Below are positions 44,546 to 57,118 of a DNA stretch of 64,000 bases, one piece after another; within the stretch, counting starts at the first letter, position 1, and every line of letters begins with the position of its first letter. Origin of the DNA: Dryomyza anilis. Taxonomy: Eukaryota; Arthropoda; Insecta; Diptera; Dryomyzidae. Under the pieces are notes generated by a model. The model saw only the letters and a list, made by a program, of their open reading frames with translations, ran no database searches and was not told the DNA's origin. The stretch covers positions 7,877,852 to 7,941,851 of the forward strand of contig OX638136.1 of assembly GCA_951804985.1 (NCBI GenBank), given 5' to 3'. A program made the translations under genes and the position numbers.

Positions 44546-45154
44546 ATGGGTCAACATAAAGATTTAACTACTCCAGGTGGTACCCACAGAAGTGGCAATC
44601 CACCCGCTTCGGCGGCTGAGGCAAGGATTCTGGAGGCCTCAATCCACGCAACCAACCCTGGTACGATGAACCTCCCTGCTCCTGTAGCAGGGGGTATATC
44701 GTGCCCCTCCATCTCTCAAATTTATGAGACAGCTAGGAATCTAGAGGAGGATAACGACAACGCAGAGGTTCCTATTCAAGTAGAGGAAAGTGTCGGTTCG
44801 GCTATTCCTACGACTAATCCCACAGCCGTTGCTAAAATCCCCCCCTTGGGCAAATCGCGCTTCGCTGTTTTCAGCGGAGACGAACCCAAACGCAGGCGAG
44901 CAATATGCTGGATACCTGGTCCTATCAGGAAAACAGCGGAAGTGTTTGCCTGCCTACGTGCTCAGAACCAGGGCATCGAAACGAACGGATGGAAAATCTA
45001 TAGCCATAAACCAGAGCGAGGTCCGGAGGAGAAGGAGGGCTCAACCCTGGTTGTTGGCTTAGACCAGAAGTCGTTAGATGTCATGCTATCTAAGTACGAC
45101 AACCATCTAAACTTATTCTTTGGACGGATCAAATTCCAAATCAATTCCAAATGA
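44546..45154 (+). CDS. LINE copy 3 ORF1, internally deleted but open
   Basis: A 202-codon frame apparently identical in protein sequence to that of copy 2: N-terminus, then a direct join to the C-terminal domain (WIPGPIRKTAEVFACLRAQN and GSTLVVGLDQKSL). The shared deletion junction is evidence that copies 2 and 3 share this segment by duplication. Confidence 0.7.
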   Translation: MGQHKDLTTPGGTHRSGNPPASAAEARILEASIHATNPGTMNLPAPVAGGISCPSISQIYETARNLEEDNDNAEVPIQVEESVGSAIPTTNPTAVAKIPPLGKSRFAVFSGDEPKRRRAICWIPGPIRKTAEVFACLRAQNQGIETNGWKIYSHKPERGPEEKEGSTLVVGLDQKSLDVMLSKYDNHLNLFFGRIKFQINSK

Positions 45155-45191
45155 ATAGGCATATGATGAGAAACGAGTTAATTATCCTGTC

Positions 45192-48100
45192 ATGATATTT
45201 ACTCAGATAAATCTGCAACATTCTAAAGCTGCTACCGCTTTACTAGGTAAGCGGCTCCCCATGTTGCATACATTACCTCACATCACAGCTATTCAAGAAC
45301 CATGGGTGTATAACAAACGCATCTGTGGTCTTAGTGAACTACGTGGTGAAACCATACTATACGATGAGCAAGCCGCAAGGCCTAGAAGCTGTCTTATAGT
45401 ATCGAAACACTTTGCTGTCACCAAGTTAACCCAATTCTGTGGGCAAGACCTGGTGGCAGCCAAAGTGAGCTATGAAAGCGATAGTGGATGGAAACATCTG
45501 ATTGTCGCCTCAGGCTACTTCCCCTATGACTCACTACTGCCTCCTCCGCCAAAGGCAATTGTTGAGCTCATATCGTACTGTGATTTTGAGGAGACCGGCC
45601 TTATTCTTTGCTGTGACGCTAATGCTCAACACACTGTGTGGGGCAGCAGTAAATGCAACGCGCGAGGTACCAGACTCCTTGACTTCATCATGACCTCCAA
45701 TCTGAACATTCACATCACTGGTAATAAACCCACTTTTGTGACTGCTAGAAGACAGGAAGTGATTGACCTTACTTTGTCTAACTGTAGACTGAGAGAGTCA
45801 ATCTTTAACTGGAAAGTTCTTAAAGAAGATTCTTTATCGGACCACATGTATATCGTGTTTCATACTGACCGAGAGGTGTTGCCCTCTATGACGGTAAGAA
45901 ACCCTAGAAAAACGAACTGGGCACGGTTCAGACATGAACTTGAGAATTCCCTCAATATTCCTGTCAGAATTCGTACCAAAGAAAGTATTGAGACGTCCGT
46001 TCAAGTTATGAACGATGTCATAAATTCTAGTTTTGTACGAACATGTCCGGTACAAAAAACGTTATATAGACCTCCCGTTCCTTGGTGGAACGCTTGTCTT
46101 GAAACCTTGCGCAAGGATTCCAGAAAGCTTCTAAATAGGGCCTTAAGGAGCAACTTAGACTCTGACTGGTTTCTTTATCGAGCTAAGCAGAAAGAGTATA
46201 AGAAACGAATTCGTAAATCGAAAAGTGTTTCCTATAAAGACTTCTGCAGTAGCATCGAATCCTGCAGTGAGACTAGCAGATTGGTCAAGTTTCTTAAAAG
46301 AGACCGAACTGCTCGACTGGACTCACTGCGGAGACCTGATGGCTCGTATACTGAGTCTAATACAGAGGCACTCAGTGTCCTAGTTGAGACTCACTTTCCG
46401 GGAAATCAAATCCACATAGGGCCACTTTGTAATCCCAGCACTGGGGACTGCAATAACAACTCTAATGTGACAAAACATGACTGGCAGGTTGCCAGATTGG
46501 TTGTGTACGATGAAGCCATCCAATACGCAGTGGCCTCTTTTGATGGCTTCAAGTCACCTGGACCGGATGGCATCTACCCAGTCATGCTACAGGAAGGTAT
46601 AACCCAATTGCTACCATGCCTAAAGAAGATCTTTAGAGCAAGTCTCGCATGGGCATACATTCCGACATCCTGGCGTTTAGTTAAAGTAGCCTTCATTACT
46701 AAAGTTGGAAGAGAAGACTATTCCATAGCCAAGAGCTTCAGACCCATTAGTATGATGTCCTTCATACTAAAGTGTCTAGAAAGACTAGTTCATCAAGACA
46801 ACATGCCTACCAACGTGGAAAATCCTGTGAAACAGCATTGCAACATTTGGTTGGCCGGATCGAGCATGCTTTTCAGAGGAAGATGTACGTGATGGGCATA
46901 TTTGTTGACATCGAGGGTGCTTTTGATAATGCGACTTTTGATGGAATGTGTGACGCAGCTAGAAGGCATGGAATAGATGAAACATTGGTCAAATGGCTAA
47001 GGTCAATGCTAATGTTTAGGACCATCACTTCTGAGGCGGAGTGCGGTCAGTATATTATGGCAGGTTTGAATAGAGGTTGTCCTCAAGGAGGCGTTCTCTC
47101 TCCCCTGCTCTGGTGTATGCTGGTTGACTCTCTAGTCAACGATCTCGATGGACCAGGTGTCTATTCCCAGGCCTATGCAGATGATGTTGCCATTCTTGCC
47201 ACAGGCTTTTCCCTCAATGAGGTCTGTGTTAAAACACAAAACTCGTTGAACCGAATTGACAGCTGGTGTACTGCAAACGGACTTTCCGTCAACCCTCACA
47301 AAACAGGGATTGTTCTCTTCACTAGGAAAAGAATAATGACAGGATTATCTCTACCAGTACTTAAGGGTGTCACTATTCCTCTGTCTAACGAAGTAAAATA
47401 TCTGGGCTTAACTCTAGATAGTAAACTACTTTGGACAAAACATGTTGAAAATAAAATTTCGTGAGCATTGAATGCCTTCTGGCAATGCAGAGGAATTTTT
47501 GGGAAGACATGGGAACTATCGCCGAGCAAAACCTTATGGATTTACACGGCAATGATAAGACCGATGATATCATATGCATCGGTAGTCTGGTGGAACAAGC
47601 TGTCGCGAAAATGCGTGACAACTAGTCTTGCCAAGATTCAGAGAACCGTGTGTCTGGGTGTTACGGGTGCCTTTCCCACTACACCTGGCACTGAATGCAA
47701 TCTTAAACCTACCACCACTTGACATCTTCATCAGAGGCGAAGCCATGAAAGGCTGCTGGAGACTAAAACGAGGTGGTTTCTGGTTTAAAGTTCCCTGGAA
47801 TATCTCTGACATTGCACTTGACACTCCATTAGACACCTGTCTACTGGAGATGACCTCTGATGCAATGATAACAGAAATATTACCAAGACGATATTTTGAG
47901 GTCTGCCAACATGACATTCAAGACTGGCTAACGCCTGACTGTGAGCCAGGTAGAGGGTCACACCGCATTTTCACAGACGGCTCCAGAACCGATCAGGGAT
48001 CTGGTGCTGGAGTGTTTGTGGAACCGGATGACCGCAGACTTCACTTCGCCTTAGGCGACAATGCTTCGGTATTTCAAGCCGGTATGGCTATGGACTACAT

Positions 48101-48781
48101 TGCGGATAATAGATGGCAGAACAGGGCTATATCAGTTTGCAGCGATAGTCAGGCTGCTCTTATGGCTTTGAACAACCAGGTCAACACATCCAAAATTGTA
48201 CGTCAATGCAGATCACATCTCAATTGTATTGGTAAATACAATACACTGAAACTGATTTGGGTGCCGGGCCATAAAGGAGTTTTGGGCAATGAAACATCTG
48301 ACGAACTAGCACGTGCTGGATCTGAGGATAATCCATTTGGACCAGAACCTGTGCTTGGACTACCTGCATCTACGGGAAAATTCGTCATAAGATCTTGGGT
48401 CGCCTCCCCACACAAGAGCAGATGGCTGAATGAGACGAAATGCAGATTCTCCAAGCTCATGACACCGACGATAACCAAAAGATCGGCCTCGTTTCTACTT
48501 TCCTTAAGTAGAAAGGAGTGCAGAAAACTGACGGGACTTCTAACGGGACACAACGCATGTGAAAAACACATGAACGCAATCGGCCTGGCCGAAAGCGCCT
48601 TATGTTCTGCCTGCTACGAATAAACTGGCACCACAGAGCACTATCTCTGTGATTGTCCAGCATTTTCTAGAATTAGAGGCAGATCTTTGGCACAGACGTG
48701 ATGAGATAGGATCAGCTTCACTCTCTATCACACAATAGTCTTCTTAGATTCAATAATGAATCTAAGAAGTATCATTAAAAA
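45192..48781 (+). pseudogene. LINE copy 3 ORF2, broken
   Basis: The endonuclease plus early RT (45192-46892, 566 codons) is the only uninterrupted version in the window, with an ATG start MIFTQINLQHSKAATALLGK. It then meets the shared RT frameshift. RT proper (46772-47464) ends at a TGA created by CGA to TGA at 47462. A 9-bp loss near 47690, a roughly 18-bp loss in RNase H (QAGMAMDY in place of QAEVYAILMAMDY, removing the catalytic Glu) and a GAA to TAA at 48621 follow. The terminal zinc finger is therefore cut. Confidence 0.85.
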
Positions 48782-49858
48782 CCAGGGAGCATAATGGATA
48801 TAACCCTGTCTGAGTGCTGTGGCTCTATTTTTTATCCCACATTAAAAAAAAAAAACCCTTTTGTGTCAGTTACGAAGAATTGTGCACAGTTCTCTCGGCT
48901 ATATGGTGGGCTTAGAAAATATAATTAAATTTTGGAGAATTACCCCCATTCTGAATTGATTGAATTTGTACAGATTTTTAAAGAATTAAATAATTTATTA
49001 ATTAAATTATAAATAAAATGTTGATTCAAATCTCAGGTATATAATATTTAATCATTAAAATTTCAAAATGAATTAATATTAAAAATTATTTAGAAAATCA
49101 ATTAATTAATTTAAATTAATTTTAAGTAATTAAAAAAAAAACGATGACAAACTTAATTTCTAAACAATATTGATAATGATTGAGAAAATTAATTAGTAAA
49201 TTTAATAGAAATTTTTATAAAATGTAATTAAAAACGAAGAAATAGGTAACACTTGAACAAATTTAAAAGTAATTAAAAAAAAAAAAGTTAACACTCATCA
49301 AATCAGCAAACCAGCAACTTCAGAAATCTCTTAATAGCTTTTAAAAAAACTGGTTAAAAATTAAAATAATTAAAAAAAAGCTGTTGGTAAAAAAAAATGC
49401 TTTGAAAACAATGTTCAAATTCAACATTGGTTTTTTAATGCAAAACAAACAAAAAAAAACAGGATACGTAGAATACTTCGAAATAGTGTGTAGACTTGTG
49501 AAAATATTGATGTTTCCCTTCTTCAGCAACCACTGATGTATATCGTATGCAGTTACTTGCAATAACGAATAAAAATGTGTTCCCAGCTGGAAATAAAATG
49601 TATTTTCAGTACTGGGTAACCATTTAATGGTCAAGCTTTCACACAACTCAACACTTCATCACTAACTCACCAATTAAAATTGCTGGGAAATATATACAAC
49701 GTGTGTACAACGCACTTATATATACCGTCAATTTAAATAAACTTTAAGGAAACGCAATAAAAAAAATATGTTTGAGGAAACACAAAATAATAACTTTTTT
49801 CAAAATGTTAACTATCACACTTTAAATTTTCGCTGTATCGAATCGAACTAAATTCGCC

Positions 49859-49867
49859 CTTTTTATA
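49859..49867 (-). promoter_or_regulatory. minus-strand TATA box, unit 6
   Basis: TATAAAAAGGGCGAATTTAG on the minus strand. Confidence 0.45.
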
Positions 49868-50152
49868 CAGTTTCTTCAAAATTGATGCTTATGTGATTTT
49901 CATTTAAGAAATGTTCAGTAGAATTGAAAACAACTAAAATAAAACAGCGCCTACCAAAACAAAACATCATATTATTTTAACAAGTGGATTCATATATTAC
50001 TTGTTATAAAAAAACTAGCTTACAAATGAATTTAATAAAATGACAAAATGTATAGCCTGCTATAAAAATACCTAAAAATATAAATTTCTCTACTGTGGTT
50101 TATTTACCTATATACATTGTTTTTCTATTATATGTTTTACTTTCAGATCCAG

Positions 50153-50383
50153 CTATGTGCAATTTGAGAAGACGAAGAACGAAAACCACAAAGCGTCGCG
50201 AATAGGAGGCGCATTGTGCGTTTCAAGGAGTAGCAACAAGTCCTGCAATTGCGCACGCTTTGCAGTGCTGTAGCCGAACTAAAGACAATTTTTAACGAGG
50301 TTTAGCTCAGATACGGACGGTTTCACGGTAGTGTAATAATAACCATAATATAGACCAGATGGAATTTTAGAAGACAAACTCAT
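50153..50383 (-). pseudogene. 78-codon array ORF, disrupted copy (unit 6)
   Basis: It carries the same TTG to TAG stop as the unit-3 copy plus a 6-nt in-frame loss at the GCAATTGC run. The opening MSLSSKIPSG is intact. Confidence 0.6.
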
Positions 50384-50588
50384 TGTTTATCATATAATAT
50401 ATAAAATATGAAATATAAAATATATATGTAATATGTAAAATAATTAATAACAATTAAAATAATATATGTATAATTTTAATTGTTTTTAATTATTTTACAA
50501 AAATTAGAACTGTTTTGTACAAAATTATTCAATTAGTTAATGCGCCATAATTTATATTATTTTTGTATGTCATATTTTTAAAGATGCT

Positions 50589-50683
50589 GTTATAAAATTA
50601 TATAAATTAATGAAAAATGTGAAGGAAAAGTATTTAATAGACTTTTCCTTCACATTTTTCATTAATTTATATAATTTTATAAC
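50589..50683. repeat. palindrome with shortened centre, unit 6
   Basis: 43-nt perfect arms (50589-50631 and 50641-50683) flank a 9-bp centre. This is an intermediate form between the 116-bp palindrome and the collapsed sites. Confidence 0.9.
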
Positions 50684-51010
50684 ATTTTCTAAGCATTATT
50701 TAGGCAGTAGGCTTTTGTTAAAAGAAAACCACTGTAAAAATACAATGGAAATATGTTTACGAAGTAGGCCGAGTTAAGAATCATCATTGTTATTTTTAAC
50801 AATTCAATTGTTAATATAGTCTTCATTACCAATAATAATTTAACAATTCAAAATAACAATTAATTGTTAATTTTGACGTTTAATTTTTATTTTTAGACGT
50901 CATAACTAAATAAAGTGCGTCAAAAAATAACTTCGAAAAATTAACAATTTCAATTGTGGATAACAACAAAAAATTAACAATAGATTATGGTCAATGCCAT
51001 TTTGACCAGT

Positions 51011-53522
51011 ATTAAATAATTAAACCATTATGTTTATCACCACTATATCACGTTGTTTATTTTATGAATTATTGAAATCAAATGAATAAAGTTAAGAAGA
51101 GCAATTACGTTACTTCAAAATGTTAAAAAAAATTAAATTCAAGCAATAAATGAAAATGGAAAATCTGAAATGTGATCATAAAAAATAACAACCAAACCCA
51201 ATTATTGAAAATTCAATACCTAAATTCAAAAAAAAATCATGATAAACTCTTTTGTGTCAGTTACGAAGAATTGTGCACAGTTCTCTCGGCTATATGGTGG
51301 GATTAGAAAAAAATAATTAAATTTTGGAGAATTACCCCCATTCTGAATTGATTGAATTTGTACAGATTTTTAAAGAATTCAATAATTTATTAATTAAATT
51401 ATAAATAAAATGTTGATTCAAATCTCAGGTATATAATATTTAATCATTAAAATTACAAAATGAATTAATATTAAAAATTATTTAGAAATCAATTAATTAA
51501 TTTAAATTCATTTTAAGTAATTTAAAAAAAAACGATGACAAATTTAATTTCTAAACAATATTGATAATGATTAAGAAAATTAATTAGTAAATTTAATAGA
51601 AATTTTTATAAAATATAATTAAAAACGAAGAAATAGGTAACACTTGAACAAATTTAAAAGTAATTAAAAAAAAAAGTTAACACTCATCAAATCAGCAATC
51701 CAGCAACTTCAGAAATCTCTTTATAGCTTTTAAAAAGCTGGTTAAGAATTAAAATAATTTAAATAAAAGCTGTTGGTAAAAAAAAATGTTTTGAAAACAA
51801 TGTTCAAATTCAACATTGGTTTTTTAATACAAAACAAACAAAAAAACAGGATACGTAGAATACTTCGAAATAGTGTGTAGACTTGTGAAAATATTGATGT
51901 TCCCTTCTTCAGCAACCACTGATGTATATCGTATGCAGTTAATTGGAATAACGAATTTTTGAGACGAATAAAAATGTGTTCTCATCTGGAAATAAAATGT
52001 ATTTTCAGTACTGGGTAACCATTTAATGGTCAAGCTTTCACACAACTCAACACTTCATCACTAACTCACCAATTAAAATTGCTGGGAAATATATATGTGT
52101 ACAACGTGTGTACAACACACTTAAATATTCCGCCAATTTAAATAAACTTTAAGGAAACACAATAAAAAAAATATGTTTGAGGAAACACAAAATAATAACT
52201 TTTTTCACAATGTTAACTATCACACTTCAAAATTTCGCTGTATCGAATCGAACTCAATTCGCCCTTTTTATACAGTTTCTTCAAAATAGATGCTTATGTG
52301 ATTTTCATTTAAGAAATGTTGAGTAGAATTGAAAACAACTAAAATAAAACAGCGCCTACCAAAAACAAAAATTATATTTTAACAAGTTATAAAAAAAACT
52401 AGCTTACAAATGAATTTAATAAAATGACAAAATGTATAGCCTGCTATAAAAATACCTAAAAATTAAATTTCGATTGTTAATATAGTCTTCATTACCAATA
52501 ACAATTTAACAATTGAAACAAGTCATAATTAAATAAAGTGCGTTAAAAAATAACTTCGAAAAATTATCAATTTCAATTGTGGATAACACCCATAAATTAA
52601 CAATAGATTATTGTCAACGCCATTTTGACCAATATGATTGTTAATTTATTGTTAGAATTAACAATTTATTTCTGAGAGTGTAGTATATATAGAAAAAAAG
52701 TTTCTAATTTTAGTTTGGGCAATACTCTTGATAACCATATATCGCTTTATTATTTTCTTATTTCTATAGATCCAAAAATTCTAAAAAAATCCTCCAAAAG
52801 TAGTCTATAAAATAAAAAAAATCGAAAAAATTTGTATATTAAAATTAGTTTTCGTGATACTATTAAATCAACAGTACATACATTTTATTGTAATTTTAAT
52901 TTAACAAGGCATCGAGTTATTCTAACCAAAGTAAATGTAACATTATACAATTTGTACATTAACGATACAGCATGTTGAATCAAACAGATAATCCATGTAC
53001 AGTTAAAATTTTTTACTATTCATAATTAACATTATGAATAATAATAATAATTAAATTCATGTACCATGTTAACAACTAACAATATCAGCGTTACCAAAAA
53101 TAATGTCCAACTTAAGATAGTAGTCGATTTTGACATAAATGTATGTGGAAGATTTGTCAAAAAGCTGACCTGTACATTATTTTGTTTATTGGTAGCGCTG
53201 TATGAATCTGTTTGAAAAAAAAAAAAACAATATGATATCCGTTTAATTTCTATTTAAATTTATATATATATATATATATTTTTGGATATTTTTGCCCTGA
53301 TTGTAGTGGATAAAACGGCATAAAATTAGAAATTTTCATAAATATGTTACGTAATAACAAAAAACTTAGTATGCAGTCAAAATCAGCATACACGATTTAT
53401 ATTACATTGAAGTTTGGGATATCTCCATACGAATATTTTTTCTCGTTTCTTGAGTAAAGTGTTATTGAAATAATAAATATATAATAATAGACTCTAATTT
53501 GGGTGTTTCCTAACCAAATGAT
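51011..53522. repeat. tandem array unit 7 (rearranged)
   Basis: Re-enters mid-unit and repeats the extra segment (51378-51617), exon-like block, candidate intron and TATA (52264-52272). It skips the 78-codon ORF at about 52470 (AAAATTAAATT/TCGATTGTTAAT). It crosses the usual unit boundary (about 52945), has a unique insert of about 45 bp in the TA tract (53280-53325) and stops at CCAAATG where gypsy C begins. No gene. Confidence 0.8.
52264..52272 (-). promoter_or_regulatory. minus-strand TATA box, unit 7
   Basis: TATAAAAAGGGCGAATTGAG on the minus strand; here the downstream ORF is absent but the exon-like block is kept. Confidence 0.45.
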
Positions 53523-53732
53523 TTCGTATCGCTGAATTATGTACAAAATAAAAACACACAAATATTTGGTTTTAACTAGTATTATTTCAACTAGTATTAA
53601 TTAACTTTGTTTATTTAAATAACAACTTAAAGAATAATGACTTGTATCAACTGCCGAATTTATACAATTTAGCTTGGCAATGTTCACTCACGAGACGCAC
53701 TAGTTCATTATCAAATCACAACTGAAATTCTG

Positions 53733-54779
53733 TGCTACTTTCATTTTTCGTCTAACGCCCGCAGTATTCTGAATCCTATACACTACATCATTAATTCTTT
53801 TAATTATCTTATATGGTCCTTCGCAGTGTGTTTGTAGCTTAGGGGATAAGCCTTTCTTCCTTTGTGGGTTATAGAGCAAAACAAGCTGTCCTTCCGAAAA
53901 TCCCCCTGAATTTGTTCGCAAGTCGTATCTGGCCTTCATCTTGTCACTCTCAAATTGTGTACGCTGTCTTACAAACTGATGCACATCGTTCATTTCTTCA
54001 CATTTTCTGGAAACATAATTGTGTATAGGAATTCCAGCTAAAGGACTCGCACCAAACTTTAAATCCGCAGGTAATCTTAAGTCTGTTCCAAAAACAATTT
54101 TAGATGGTGAAGCTGCTGTGGTATCATGAACCGCCGTTCGATAAGCTATGAGGAATAGTGGTATGTGTGTATCCCCATCTTTTTGATTTTTATCAACCAC
54201 TTTTCTGAGATACTCTTCCAAAGTCCGATTAAATTTCTCCACCATGCCGTCTGATTGCGGGTGCAAAGGCGTTGTTCGTGTTTTGTGAATGTTGAGGACT
54301 TTGCATACTTCTTTAAATACAGCAGACTCAAAATGTCTTCCTTGATCTGAATGCAATTCTAACGGTACTCCAAAACGGCTTACCCAGTTGTTAACTAATG
54401 CCTCCGCAACTGTTGTGGCTTCTTGATTTGGCATGGTATACACTTCAGGCCACTTGCTGAAGTAGTCGATGACGACAATGACATACTTATTACCCGCATC
54501 ACTGATTGGAAACGGCCCGGCGACATCCATGACAGTACGCTCGAATGGTGCTCCCACGTTGTACTGATGCATCCTGCCGCGACTTCTGACTGTTGGTCCT
54601 TTTGCTGGTACACATTGCGGGCAACTGCGAATCCAATCGGCGCCTGACTCTTGGCATCCAATCCAATAAAAACGTTTCTTTACCTTCTCGACCGTTTTAT
54701 TAATGCCCAAATGACCACCACTAGATCCACCATGAAGTATTCCGCTAATATTTCTTTTAATTTGACTTGGGAACAACAA
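53733..54779 (-). pseudogene. gypsy C integrase, nearly full length
   Basis: This is the best integrase in the window, about 345 codons of the frame 53700-54779. The HHCC zinc domain is intact (GGHLGINKTVEKVKKRFYWI, SCPQCVPAKG). The catalytic core has Asp in MDVAGPFPI, Asp in HSDQGRHFES and Glu in MVEKFNRTLEEYL. The GPY/F tail (CEGPYKIIKRINDVVYRI) follows. The last residues are replaced by LTR-derived sequence at about 53733, so the normal LAPYRERED end is missing. Integrase inserts the element cDNA. The frame lacks an N-terminal join to RNase H because of frameshifts near 54780-54880. Confidence 0.85.
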
Positions 54780-54878
54780 TCAAACTTCGAGCGGATGTGC
54801 CACCTTCTTTTTCCCATACACGATATAAGCAACCATCTTGTAGCTTTAAGCTCTGCCACTGTGCCCAGTAGGCTTTAG

Positions 54879-55398
54879 TTATTGGACTGTCGGCACTGTC
54901 CCACGATGGTTTTTTTGCTGTTCCTTAAACATCATGATTTTTGTGAGGTCGGGATCACTCTTTTGATCAATTTGAATTTGTTCCGGAGTCCATTTTTCAT
55001 CGGGCAAAACATTTAGCAAACGAATGTCAATTATGTTTTCTTTTCTTTCCGCTCTTGAACAATGTCTGCATTCTAGTTTACATAGGCGTCGTGACAGAGC
55101 ATCTGCATTTCCATGATTTCCTCCTTTACGATGTTCCATTGAGAAATCGTAACTCTGTAATCATTCTATCCAACGCGCAATTTGGCCTTTCGGATCTTTG
55201 AACTGAAGTAACCATCGTAGTGCTGCGTGATCGGTTCTCAAGTGAAAATGTTGTCCGTACAGATACTTATGGAAAATTTTCACACTTTCAATTACAGCAA
55301 GAAGCTCCCTCCTGGTGACACAGTAATTTCGCTCGGGCTTGGACAATGTTTTACTGTAGTATGCGATCACTTTTTCTTGCCCATTGATCACTTGAGAC
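54879..55398 (-). pseudogene. gypsy C RNase H, truncated
   Basis: Frames 55161-55391 and 54879-55139 hold VIAYYSKTLSKPERNYCVTR, LRTDHAALRWLLQFKDP and NADALSRRLCK. The first catalytic strand (LDTDASG) and the RT thumb are gone: at about 55398 CACTTGAGA jumps to CTTGCAACTATTTT, deleting about 280 bp present in copy B. A stop at 55158-55160 separates the two frames. Confidence 0.8.
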
Positions 55399-56247
55399 TT
55401 GCAACTATTTTATCTTTATCGGTATGCACTCCTTCCGTGGTAACTCGATGACCCAGATACTTGACTTCTTTCTTTAATAGTGAGCATTTCTTTGGGCTAA
55501 GTTGTAGACCCGCATTTTTCAATCGAAGGAATACTTCCTCTAGATTTCTTAGATGTTCGTTGAAATCCTTCCCCATAACAATGATATCATCAATGTATAC
55601 TAGGCATAGTCCAAATGGCATTACCAAAAATTGCCATAGTCCATCTCCAGTACTGAATGCGGTCGTCTCTCAATCTTTTTTATCGATTTCTACGTTCCAG
55701 TAACCGCTTTGCAAGTCCAACGTTGAAAACCACTTAGCATTAGATAGTGTATCCAAGGTGTCATCGATTCTGGGCAGTGGATAACTAACTTTCTTGGTGA
55801 CATCATTAAGTTTTCGGTAATCAACGCAGAACCGAGTACTACCATCCTTCTTTTTCACCAATACTACTGGTGAACTCCATGGACTCGCAGATGGTGCAAA
55901 TGTGATGCTTCGTCTCTTTTTGCAAATGGTACCCTTCTTGGTGCTTGACGAATTGGGTTAGAATCAACAGTGTCTATTCGATGTTTTACAATGGCAGTTT
56001 TGCCGTCCTTTTGGCCCATTTCAGCAAATATACATCGGTATTTGTCAATTAGCTGTTGTACTTGACTCTTTTTTTTGGCAGCCAAATCCTTCGTCCACTC
56101 ATTTATAAACTTCTGAGTAGATTGTTTGTTTATTTGTGGTGTGACATAGTTCTTTGATGTATTTGATTCGCAATTTATAATCGCTGACGCCTTTTGACAC
56201 TGGCCTACCACTGTTCCCTTTTTGATAAATTTTGACGAGTTTTCCAA
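55399..56247 (-). pseudogene. gypsy C reverse transcriptase, degenerate
   Basis: The N-terminal linker and primer-grip region (55864-56247) ends in a frameshift. The fingers/palm (55670-55861, including VDYRKLNDVTKKVSYPLPRI and STLDLQSGYWNVEIDKKD) end at a TGA. Then MPFGLCLVYIDDIIVMGKDF (55388-55627) carries the YxDD box with the preceding segment of about 20 residues deleted. The stop and deletion are the same as in copy B. Confidence 0.85.
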
Positions 56248-56360
56248 ATTGAGAACTCTTATAGGTACAATTCTGCCTTTTTTCGCCTCAACAAGTGTTC
56301 TTATTCGTTTGCTTCAATAACCCACAACTTGCTTATCCCACAATCTCCATTTAATTTCGC

Positions 56361-56741
56361 TCAAACAATTGCTTCTGAATTAGGTGGTATTTTTCTATTT
56401 TTATAAGTAATAACTTGTTTCATTTCCGGGCTCTGGTCACAATCAATATTTAGTTGGATCTCCGTGTTGGCATAATTCAAAATTTTTCTTGTTAAATCAA
56501 GTGTGAAACCGGTCTTTATCATGAAGTCCATGCCAAGTATTATTTCGACTACTATTTCTGCCACAATAAAATCATGCTTAACTGCCGTAGTACCAATCGT
56601 TATTTTCTTTGTAATCTTTCCTCTGATAGGGGCCTCTTCACCTGTAGCTGTTTGTAATCTTATTCCTACAAGCGGCTCTACTTTATCCTTAACAAGCAGT
56701 TGTGGAGCTGTTGTGCTTGAATGGCATGCTACCATCAACAT
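56361..56741 (-). pseudogene. gypsy C aspartic protease region
   Basis: A 126-codon frame like that of copy B, with IILGMDFMIKTGFTLDLTRK. No DTG/DSG active site is visible upstream, where the spacer begins. Frame breaks at 56248-56360 separate it from RT. Confidence 0.7.
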
Positions 56742-56775
56742 GTTTAGTGAGCGGTCGCCATTTTTTCCAGCATAA

Positions 56776-57118
56776 AATGTTTACGCTACATTTACGCTGC
56801 ATTTGTTCTCGATGACATTTTAACTCAAATATTTATAAACAAAAATGGAATTTAGATTGGAAATATGTTTTTAATCAATTAAAGAGTTGTATGTAACTTT
56901 AATAAAAAATATTAATAAATAATTAATTTGTAAATTGACAGCTGAGATAGCGGTGCATTCAGTAACAGTAAGCGATTAGTTACTGAGCAGTTTCGCCACT
57001 GCTGAGGTTGCTAAATGCAGCCAATGAGTTCTTCGACAGTTAAGCTATTTGGCTTTCGAGCAATTTGTGAAATGGAGATTCTGGGGCAATCGGTTATGGG
57101 AGTCAGAACTGACTCGTT
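56776..57118. other. non-coding spacer between Gag and protease in gypsy C
   Basis: Nearly identical to 40945-41287 in copy B; no ORF, no TIR seen. Confidence 0.55.

Larger units (their letters stand above)
44339..48855 (+). mobile_element. LOA-like LINE copy 3, about 4.5 kb
   Basis: Starts with the same hairpin as copies 1 and 2 and ends in A11 followed by CCCTTTTGTGTCAG, which continues the unit. No clear target duplication is seen; a few bases of the site (CTCA) are missing. It carries the ORF1 deletion shared with copy 2. It is the most decayed copy in its 3' half. Confidence 0.85.
48856..51010. repeat. tandem array unit 6, right part
   Basis: Resumes at CCCTTTTGTGTCAG. It contains an extra AT-rich segment of about 220 bp (48985-49225) that is absent from units 1-5, then the exon-like region, TATA (49859-49867), the disrupted ORF (50153-50383), a partly collapsed palindrome and the AACAAT tract. 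At about 51010 (TTTTGACCAGT/ATTAAATAAT) it jumps back to a mid-unit position. No other gene. Confidence 0.8.
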
